Source of the DNA: Bacteroidota bacterium
Lineage (GTDB): Bacteria; Bacteroidota; Bacteroidia; Chitinophagales; Chitinophagaceae
Length of the DNA: 5,315 nt
NCBI GenBank assembly: GCA_028877045.1
Contig: JAGWPQ010000207.1
Coordinates: 1-5,315, forward strand
Reading direction: 5' to 3'
Position numbers and translations under genes: made by a program
Shown: piece by piece, positions 1 to 5,315 of the stretch
Numbering within the stretch: the first letter of the stretch is position 1
Layout of the letters: every line of letters starts with the position of its first letter
Notes under the pieces: generated by a model
Seen by the model: only the letters and a program-made list of their open reading frames with translations
What the model was told of the DNA's origin: nothing
Databases searched by the model: none

Positions 1-1217
1 CATTCAATCCTAATACCTACTATTATGGAATGAACGGCCAACAGGTTTATGCATATACTCCTGCAAGCCTGGTTAACCCTAATCTGAAATGGGAAACAAC
101 CATTAACCGTAATGCCGGAATTGATATTGCATTTTTAAGAAGCAGATTAAATTTATCGGTTGATTATTATAGTAATTCAACTTCCGACTTGTTAATAAAT
201 ACACCGATCGCATCTTCTTATGGTTATTCAAGTCAATTGCAGAATATCGGTTCTACCAGCAATAAAGGTTGGGAGTTTCAATTAAATGCGGTCATTGTTC
301 AGAAAAAAGCTTTTCAATGGAACGCGAATTTTAATATTTCCTTCAATCAAAACAGGATAGAAAGTTTAGCTCAGGGACAAACATCATTCTTAACTACTTC
401 TGGTTGGGGTGTATCGGGACAACCTGCAGATTATATAGTTAAAGTTGGACAATCTGTTGGTACAATGTATGGATTTGTTACCGATGGTTTTTATAAAGTA
501 AGTGATTTTGATTATAACTCAACTTCCAAAACGTATACTTTAAAAACAGGTGTCGTTTCCGATGCAGCGATCATTGGGCCACCTCAACCGGGTATGTTGA
601 AATTAAAAGACCTGAATGGTGATGGTGTAGTTGATTTAAACAATGACAGAACAATTATCGGAAATGCTAATCCCAAATTTCAGGGAGGTTTAAATCAGCA
701 ATTTGTTTACAAAAATTTTGATGCAAGCATCTTTGTAAATTTTGTTTACGGCAATAATATTTATAATGCCAACAAGATCGAATTTACAAATGGTTATACT
801 CCAAATTCAAACTTATTAGCGATCATGCAAGACCGCTGGAGAACTGTTGATAATACAGGTGCTGTTGTAACAGACCCCACTGCATTAACTGCTTTGAATG
901 CAAATGCAAAAATATGGAGGCCATTAACAAGTTCAGGCGCATTCTATCTGCATTCATGGGCAATTGAAGATGGTTCTTTCTTACGAATCAATAATGTGAG
1001 TTTAGGCTATACTATTAGATCAAGTAAATTAAAAACTGCCGGTATCAGCAGATTGCGTTTCTATACAACAGTCAATAATCTTGCAATATTCACAAAATAT
1101 TCGGGTTACGATCCTGAAGTGAATGTTAGATATTCTAATCCGCTTACTCCGGGACTTGACTATTCAGCGTATCCAAAAGCCAGATCAATCATATTTGGAG
1201 TAAACGTATCATTTTAA
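1..1217 (+). CDS. SusC-like TonB-dependent outer-membrane transporter, C-terminal part (5' end outside window)
   Basis: This is the C-terminal part of a SusC/RagA-family TonB-dependent outer-membrane transporter, which imports glycan oligosaccharides into the periplasm together with its SusD partner. The reading frame is open from the first full codon (base 3), ahead of the first ATG at base 30, so that Met is internal and the gene starts upstream. The 404 visible residues compare with roughly 1000 for the family; the signal peptide, carboxypeptidase-D-like domain and plug are missing. What remains is alternating aromatic/polar beta-barrel sequence. Family hallmarks are NPNLKWETT near the start, a calcium-loop-like DLNGDGVVD followed by DRTIIGNANPKF (bases 609-680), a late NNLAIFTKYSGYDPEVN segment, and the terminal GVNVSF ending in Phe, as usual for proteins inserted by the BAM machinery. 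The susD-like gene begins 23 bases downstream. The family assignment is firm; the pectin substrate is inferred only from the neighbours. Confidence 0.96.
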   Translation, partial: FNPNTYYYGMNGQQVYAYTPASLVNPNLKWETTINRNAGIDIAFLRSRLNLSVDYYSNSTSDLLINTPIASSYGYSSQLQNIGSTSNKGWEFQLNAVIVQKKAFQWNANFNISFNQNRIESLAQGQTSFLTTSGWGVSGQPADYIVKVGQSVGTMYGFVTDGFYKVSDFDYNSTSKTYTLKTGVVSDAAIIGPPQPGMLKLKDLNGDGVVDLNNDRTIIGNANPKFQGGLNQQFVYKNFDASIFVNFVYGNNIYNANKIEFTNGYTPNSNLLAIMQDRWRTVDNTGAVVTDPTALTALNANAKIWRPLTSSGAFYLHSWAIEDGSFLRINNVSLGYTIRSSKLKTAGISRLRFYTTVNNLAIFTKYSGYDPEVNVRYSNPLTPGLDYSAYPKARSIIFGVNVSF

Positions 1218-1240
1218 TTGTAAAATAAAAGAACTTGTAT
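1218..1240 (+). promoter_or_regulatory. A-rich translation leader of the susD-like gene (decides the start)
   Basis: The 23 bases between the susC-like stop and the susD-like ATG at 1241 are A/T-rich (TAAAATAAAAGAAC followed by TTGTAT) and contain no AGGAGG-type ribosome binding site. This fits Bacteroidota, where A-rich leaders commonly replace Shine-Dalgarno pairing. A TTG at 1235 is in frame and would add only two residues. The ATG at 1241 is preferred because it is a standard codon and gives a normal lipoprotein signal peptide starting MKNIRKNK. No promoter or terminator is visible in the gap, so the pair is probably co-transcribed. Confidence 0.5.
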
Positions 1241-3055
1241 ATGAAAAATATTCGTAAAAATAAATTGTTTATAATAGTAATTGTACTGAGCATCATTAGC
1301 ATCAGCTCTTGCAAAAAATATCTTGATCAGCAGCCAACAACCTCTTTCGGCCCTGACTTTGTTTTCAACTCAGTTCCTAATGCATATAAAGCATTGGCCG
1401 GTGTGTATAGCCGGTTAACAGGCGATCAGGGATATGGCATTCGTTTAAGTTTGTATTATACTGTTGATAATGATGAAACACAAGGACCAACAGGAGCCGG
1501 TGATAATGACCGCAGAGATATTGCACGTTATGCAGCCACATCGGGTAATGCACAATTAAATAATCCGTTCTTACAATTATTTCAGGGAATCGAGTTTGCA
1601 AATATCTGTATCGCAAATATTCCTGCCATGTCGCAATACAGTGGTTCTAAACAATTGCAAAGAATGTACGGTGAAGCATTAACATTAAGGGCTCAATTTT
1701 ATTTCGAAGCCATTCGAAATTGGGGCGATCTTCCTGCCAACTTTCAACCTGCGGCAGTTGTAGCACTTACAAACCCTTTACCAAAAAGAGTTGACAGAGA
1801 TACTTTATACAATCATATTTTAAATGATCTTTTGATCGCGGAAAGCGTTGTTCCCTGGAGAAGTGAATTAGCTTCCATTGGCGATCCATCGGATGAACGC
1901 ATCACAAAGGGAACAGTAAAAGCATTGCGTGCAAGAATCGCATTGTTCCGCGGTGGTTATTCATTACGTAATACTACTGCAACGATGTCAAGAACATCCG
2001 ATTATTTGACTTATTATCAAATTGCAAGGAGCGAGTGTAATGACATCATTAATTCGGGGCAGCATGCATTAAATCCAAGTTACAGGTCTCTGTGGAAAGA
2101 CAATGTATGTGCTCATACCATGAGTGATACTTATGGTGAATTGATGTTTCAGGTTAGTGCAACAGGAAGTACCGGTGTAGCTGATACTAAGTTGGGTTAT
2201 TACAATGGACCAACAGTAAATTCTTTAGGAAATAAAAGCATTAATATTTTGCCGACCTATTTTTATTTATTCGATTCAACCGATCTGAGAAGAGATGTTA
2301 CCTGTTGTCCATATACAGTAGGTGCCGATGGCATTACAAAAACAGGCGTTGCTATCACTGCTATCAATGACGGTAAGTATAGAAGAGATTGGATAACTAA
2401 TCCGGTGATCTCCCCGACAAGTGCTGTTCAATATCTTAGTTTGAAATGGCAGATCATTCGTTATTCGGATGTTTTATTGATGTTCGCAGAAGCTGATAAT
2501 GAAATAAATGCCGGACCAAGTGCAGCTGCATACAATGCTATCAATATGGTAAGAAGAAGAGGCTATGGTCAAAGTATTTCAGCAACGAATCCAACTGTAG
2601 ATCTGCCTTCCGGCTTATCGCATGACGCATTTTTTGCAGCAATAGTAAAAGAGCGTTCATTGGAATTAGGCGCCGAAGGTGTAAGGAAATATGATCTGAT
2701 CAGGTGGAATTTATTAGGCACCACTTTAGCAAATACAAAAACCGCATTGACTAATATGTCTAATCTGGTTGCTCCTTATAATAATTATCCCGTATCCATG
2801 TTTTATGTTACAGGTACAAAAGCGGATGATTATACGATTTGGAAAAACTCATTATATACAAAAGCACCAACAAGTACGCCATCCGGTACATCAAAAGTTA
2901 CATGGATGGGTGTAGCCGGTACTACTAATGCAATTTATGCAACTGCATTATCAAGATTTGCAACAGGATTTACTGCAAATAAATCTGAGTTGTTGCCAAT
3001 TCCGCAACCGGCCAGAGATGCAAATATTAACCTGACTCAAAATCCAGGGTATTAA
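1241..3055 (+). CDS. SusD/RagB-like surface glycan-binding lipoprotein
   Basis: This is a complete 604-residue SusD-family lipoprotein, which caps the SusC barrel at the cell surface and captures glycans for import. The start is set at ATG 1241. The N terminus has a basic region (MKNIRKNK), a hydrophobic stretch, and SISSC with the lipidated Cys at residue 24, followed by KKYLDQQP, a classic Bacteroidota SusD beginning. Family landmarks in order are the TLRAQFYFEAIRNWGDLP helix (about 148-165), a TPR-like KALRARIALFRGGY helix, RYSDVLLMFAEADNEI (407-422), KERSLELGAEGVRKYDLIRW (470-489), and the C-terminal ELLPIPQ...NLTQNPGY end. Length is within the family's normal range. Adjacent Cys355 and Cys356 are an oddity. 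It directly follows its susC-like partner and is followed by a strong hairpin. The class is certain; pectic glycan as ligand is inferred from the downstream esterases. Confidence 0.97.
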   Translation: MKNIRKNKLFIIVIVLSIISISSCKKYLDQQPTTSFGPDFVFNSVPNAYKALAGVYSRLTGDQGYGIRLSLYYTVDNDETQGPTGAGDNDRRDIARYAATSGNAQLNNPFLQLFQGIEFANICIANIPAMSQYSGSKQLQRMYGEALTLRAQFYFEAIRNWGDLPANFQPAAVVALTNPLPKRVDRDTLYNHILNDLLIAESVVPWRSELASIGDPSDERITKGTVKALRARIALFRGGYSLRNTTATMSRTSDYLTYYQIARSECNDIINSGQHALNPSYRSLWKDNVCAHTMSDTYGELMFQVSATGSTGVADTKLGYYNGPTVNSLGNKSINILPTYFYLFDSTDLRRDVTCCPYTVGADGITKTGVAITAINDGKYRRDWITNPVISPTSAVQYLSLKWQIIRYSDVLLMFAEADNEINAGPSAAAYNAINMVRRRGYGQSISATNPTVDLPSGLSHDAFFAAIVKERSLELGAEGVRKYDLIRWNLLGTTLANTKTALTNMSNLVAPYNNYPVSMFYVTGTKADDYTIWKNSLYTKAPTSTPSGTSKVTWMGVAGTTNAIYATALSRFATGFTANKSELLPIPQPARDANINLTQNPGY

Positions 3056-3073
3056 TAAATGTTGATTGTTTAC

Positions 3074-3115
3074 AAAAAGATGCATCAACCAATATTTGAA
3101 TTGATGCATCTTTTT
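3074..3115 (+). terminator. Intrinsic terminator/attenuator hairpin after the susD-like gene
   Basis: A perfect 15-bp inverted repeat lies 18 bases after the susD-like stop: AAAAAGATGCATCAA (3074-3088) pairs with TTGATGCATCTTTTT (3101-3115) across a 12-base loop. The stem core is followed by a T tract, the form of a Rho-independent terminator. Because the arms begin with an A tract and end with a T tract, it could also stop transcription from the other strand. The core has only moderate GC, so termination may be partial. The next gene starts 15 bases after the hairpin in the same direction, so partial read-through that lowers expression of the enzyme genes relative to the uptake pair is a likely role; this is inferred. 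Confidence 0.8.
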
Positions 3116-3130
3116 ATTTAAAAATATACT

Positions 3131-3880
3131 ATGAGGAAAAAATTTATTTCGATTCTGATTTTGGGTTTGATGTCATTCATGCCGTATCAACATCATATCA
3201 CGATCTGGATGATCGGTGATAGTACCATGTCGATCAAAGAAACAAAAGCATATCCCGAAACAGGATGGGGAATGCCGTTTGTTTATTTTTTCGATTCGTC
3301 TGTAACCATTGAAAACAGGGCAAAAAATGGCAGAAGTACCAAAACATTTATATCAGAAAAATTATGGCAACCTGTTGCAGGAAATATGAAAGAAGGCGAT
3401 TATCTTTTTATTCAGTTCGGACATAACGATGAAGTAAAAGAGAAAGTTGACCGGTATACCACGCCAGAAGAATTCGAAAAAAATTTACTACTGTATGTTC
3501 AGTCAGCAAAAAATAAAAAAGTAATTCCTGTTTTAATTACGCCGGTATCGAGAAGAAACTTCGACAGCGCAGGCAACATCAAAGAAACACATTTAATTTA
3601 TTCGGCCATAGTTCGAAAAGTGGCGAAAGAACAAAATGTGATCTTAATTGATCTGGATGAAAAAAGCAGAACTCTGTTTCAAAAGTTCGGAGATCAGCAA
3701 TCAAAATTATTATTCATGCATTTAGATTCTCTGGAGCATCCCAATTATCCGGCAGGAAGAAAAGACAATACACATTTCAATGAATTAGGTGCCCGAAAAA
3801 TCGCTGAACTTGTGTTGGAAGAAATCAAAAAACAAATTCCTGATCTTACCGGAAGAATAGTTGTACGCCCCGTTAAATAA
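3131..3880 (+). CDS. Rhamnogalacturonan acetylesterase-like SGNH hydrolase (CE12 type)
   Basis: This 249-residue enzyme is an SGNH/GDSL esterase most like family CE12 rhamnogalacturonan acetylesterases (the YesT/RhgT group), which remove O-acetyl groups from galacturonic acid in pectin. All four SGNH blocks are visible: block I IGDSTMS with nucleophile Ser31, block II ENRAKNGRST with Gly67, block III QFGHND with Asn99, and block V DNTHF with Asp212 and His215. ITPVSRR in the middle and the ETGWGMPF segment after block I also fit CE12. The N terminus (MRKK, then a hydrophobic stretch to about residue 17) looks like a signal peptide, but no clear AxA cleavage site is seen and block I begins soon after, so export is likely but not proven. 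ATG 3131 is preceded by A-rich sequence. The CE8 gene starts 6 bases downstream, indicating co-translation. Another acetylated pectic or xylan substrate is possible. Confidence 0.92.
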   Translation: MRKKFISILILGLMSFMPYQHHITIWMIGDSTMSIKETKAYPETGWGMPFVYFFDSSVTIENRAKNGRSTKTFISEKLWQPVAGNMKEGDYLFIQFGHNDEVKEKVDRYTTPEEFEKNLLLYVQSAKNKKVIPVLITPVSRRNFDSAGNIKETHLIYSAIVRKVAKEQNVILIDLDEKSRTLFQKFGDQQSKLLFMHLDSLEHPNYPAGRKDNTHFNELGARKIAELVLEEIKKQIPDLTGRIVVRPVK

Positions 3881-3886
3881 AACAGT

Positions 3887-4828
3887 ATGAAGAATATTTT
3901 ATTTCTTTTAATTATTTTTTCTTTTGTTCAAGTAAATTCACAAGAAAAAATAATTGTTGCACAGGATGGAACAGGAACATATACATCTGTACAGCAGGCA
4001 ATCGATGCCATCCCTTCGGGCAATTCAAAACCAGTTACCATCTTTATTAAAAAAGGAATTTACAAAGAGAGAATAATTGTTGATGCAAGAAAAAATTTCA
4101 TCAACCTAATTGGAGAAGATAAAGAAAATACCATTCTCACTTTTAACAATCATGCCGGTACAAAATTAGAAAATGGTGACACCGTAAATACCTGGACTTC
4201 GGCTTCGTTCTTTGTGTATGCCGATGATTTTCGTGCAGCGGATATTACTTTCGAAAACAATGCAGGATTTACTGCAGGACAAGCAGTCGCATTGCGTGTT
4301 GAGGGAAACAGGGCTTCCTTTTTTAATTGTAAGATGATCGGTTTTCAGGACGTATTATTCTTAAGTGGCAGCGGTGTAAAACAATTTTTTAAAGATTGTT
4401 ATATTGAGGGTACCACCGATTTTATTTTTGGCGCAGCAACGGCCGTGTTTCAAAACTGTCATATTCACAGCAAGAAAAATTCACACGTTACTGCCGCATC
4501 AACCAACAGCATCATTCCTTTTGGTTTTGTTTTTTTTAATTGTAAACTCACTGCCGATAGCGCCATTAATAAAGTTTCGTTGGGTCGCCCGTGGAGTCCC
4601 ACTGCAAGTGTAACTTATATCAATTGTTGGTTAGGAAATCATATTGTTCCCGAAGGTTGGAATAATTGGAAGAATCCTTCAAACGAAGCTACAGCAAGGT
4701 TTTCTGAGTATCACAGTTCCGGCCCCGGTGCAAATATTGATGCACGAGTCAAGTGGAGTAAGCAATTGACCGATGAAGAAGTAAAGCATTATACTATTGA
4801 AAATATTTTAGGTAAGTGGAAGCCATGA
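3887..4828 (+). CDS. Pectinesterase (pectin methylesterase, CE8)
   Basis: This complete 313-residue pectin methylesterase hydrolyses methyl esters of homogalacturonan, releasing methanol and leaving free carboxylates for lyases or hydrolases. The right-handed beta-helix CE8 domain fills nearly the whole protein after a signal peptide (MKNILFLLIIFSFVQVNSQ, probable cleavage near residue 18). Motifs in order are VAQDGTGTYTSVQQAI (24-39), KKGIYKERI (55-63), GQAVALR with oxyanion-hole Gln132, GFQDVLF with Gln154 and acid/base Asp155, TDFIFG with nucleophile Asp178, and LGRPW with Arg234 and Trp236 (roles by family knowledge). The usual QDTL reads QDVL here. Repeating rung motifs (FFNCK, FKDCY, FQNCH, FFNCK, YINCW) place Cys148, 171, 191, 219 and 247 in a ladder. 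There is no lipobox and no extra C-terminal domain, so soluble periplasmic or secreted location is expected. It is 6 bases after the acetylesterase and 25 before the GH43 gene. Confidence 0.97.
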   Translation: MKNILFLLIIFSFVQVNSQEKIIVAQDGTGTYTSVQQAIDAIPSGNSKPVTIFIKKGIYKERIIVDARKNFINLIGEDKENTILTFNNHAGTKLENGDTVNTWTSASFFVYADDFRAADITFENNAGFTAGQAVALRVEGNRASFFNCKMIGFQDVLFLSGSGVKQFFKDCYIEGTTDFIFGAATAVFQNCHIHSKKNSHVTAASTNSIIPFGFVFFNCKLTADSAINKVSLGRPWSPTASVTYINCWLGNHIVPEGWNNWKNPSNEATARFSEYHSSGPGANIDARVKWSKQLTDEEVKHYTIENILGKWKP

Positions 4829-4853
4829 TTTTGTAACCAACAATATTACTGCT

Positions 4854-5315
4854 ATGGTGCTCCTGTTGCGTCGCACACTTGTACGTTTTGTTCTTTACTC
4901 AGCATTGACTGCGTCTTTTATTTTCTCTTTCGAAAAAATTAGTGCACAAAAAAATAATCTCTCAAAAGTTTGGGTGGCAGATAATGGAGATGGTACTTAT
5001 AAAAACCCGATCATTCATGCCGACTATTCCGATCCTGATGTGATACGGGTTGGAAATGATTTTTATATGGTTACATCAAGTTTCGATGCAGTTCCGGGTT
5101 TGCCCATATTGCATTCAAAAGATTTGGTTAACTGGACGCTCATCGGTCACGCATTAAAAAAACAAATTCCATTTGATCATTTTTCTAAAACACAACATGG
5201 CAATGGGGTATGGGCGCCTGCTATTCGTTATCACAATCATCGGTTTTATATTTTTTATCCCGATCCTGATTTTGGTATTTATATGATCACATCTCAAAAA
5301 ATAAATGCCGATTGG
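4854..5315 (+). CDS. GH43 family glycoside hydrolase, N-terminal part (3' end outside window)
   Basis: An open frame from ATG 4854 runs to the window edge and encodes the first 154 residues of a GH43 five-bladed beta-propeller enzyme, a family of alpha-L-arabinofuranosidases, beta-xylosidases and arabinanases. The start gives a signal peptide (MVLLLRRTLVR, a hydrophobic stretch, then probable cleavage near ISA-QK at 31). After it come DGTYKNPIIHADYSDPDVI, where Asp60 is the expected general base, GNDFYMVTSSF, the VPGLPILHSKDLVNW segment (80-94), GVWAPAIRYH (118-127) and FYIFYPDPDFGIYMITS. The pKa-modulating Asp and catalytic-acid Glu lie beyond the edge, as does any C-terminal beta-sandwich. 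Family membership is firm; subfamily and sugar are not, though trimming of arabinose or xylose from pectic side chains fits the context. The gap of 25 bases to the CE8 stop, without a hairpin, suggests the same transcript. Confidence 0.92.
   Translation, partial: MVLLLRRTLVRFVLYSALTASFIFSFEKISAQKNNLSKVWVADNGDGTYKNPIIHADYSDPDVIRVGNDFYMVTSSFDAVPGLPILHSKDLVNWTLIGHALKKQIPFDHFSKTQHGNGVWAPAIRYHNHRFYIFYPDPDFGIYMITSQKINADW

Noticed and set aside
1235..1240. TTG at 1235 as the start of the susD-like gene
   Set aside because: It adds only Met-Tyr before a good ATG at 1241 that gives a standard lipoprotein signal, so the ATG is preferred.
1377..1616. 79-codon open frame on the minus strand inside the susD-like gene
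   Set aside because: It is antisense to strongly conserved SusD coding sequence, its translation is rich in Tyr and His with no recognisable motif, and no start signal is visible. It is a shadow of the real gene.
3065..3098. Possible Bacteroidota-type promoter (ATTG at 3065, AATATTTG at 3091) for the enzyme genes
   Set aside because: Each element differs by one base from the TTTG and TAnnTTTG consensus, the spacing of 22 bases is slightly long, and the -7 part sits in the terminator loop. In AT-rich DNA such matches are expected by chance.
1212..4545. The 12-mer TTTTAATTGTAA occurs three times (1212, 4321, 4534)
   Set aside because: Two copies simply encode Phe-Asn-Cys-Lys in CE8 beta-helix rungs, and the third spans the susC-like stop codon. 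AT-rich composition explains it without a regulatory repeat.
4404..4613. 69-codon plus-strand open frame inside the CE8 gene
   Set aside because: It overlaps the catalytic TDFIFG to LGRPW region in another frame and has no family features, so it is a shadow.
4825..4836. ATGA overlap at the CE8 stop as the start of the next gene
   Set aside because: The ATG at 4825 opens a frame that stops after three codons (ATG ATT TTG TAA). The GH43 frame starts at ATG 4854 with a proper signal peptide.

Overview
The window is AT-rich DNA from a member of the Bacteroidota. This is shown by an adjacent SusC-type/SusD-type outer-membrane nutrient-uptake pair, a SusD lipoprotein signal with Cys followed by KKYLD, and A-rich leaders without Shine-Dalgarno sequences ahead of the genes. 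The protein style resembles Chitinophagaceae or Sphingobacteriaceae more than gut Bacteroides, but that is an impression without a search behind it.

Layout: all genes are on the plus strand. Bases 1-1217 hold the C-terminal 404 residues of a SusC-like TonB-dependent transporter whose start lies upstream of the window. Bases 1241-3055 hold a complete SusD-like surface glycan-binding lipoprotein. A perfect 15-bp hairpin flanked by A and T tracts (3074-3115) follows and looks like an intrinsic terminator or attenuator. After it come three carbohydrate-active enzymes in close order: a rhamnogalacturonan acetylesterase of the SGNH/CE12 type (3131-3880), a pectin methylesterase of family CE8 (3887-4828), and the N-terminal 154 residues of a GH43 glycosidase (4854 to the window end). 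No intergenic stretch exceeds 76 bases, and I see no RNA genes, mobile elements, CRISPR arrays or long repeats.

How it works together: this is the middle of a polysaccharide utilisation locus (PUL) aimed at pectin. SusC/SusD would bind and import pectic oligosaccharides. CE12 would remove acetyl groups and CE8 methyl esters from the galacturonic-acid-containing backbone, exposing it to lyases or hydrolases presumably encoded nearby. GH43 would trim arabinose or xylose side chains. The hairpin after susD would let the uptake pair be transcribed more strongly than the enzymes.

Nothing here is a clearly undescribed system. The points worth checking are the susD-enzyme hairpin, the paired esterases, a substitution beside the catalytic Asp of the CE8 enzyme, and the truncated GH43 gene at the right edge.
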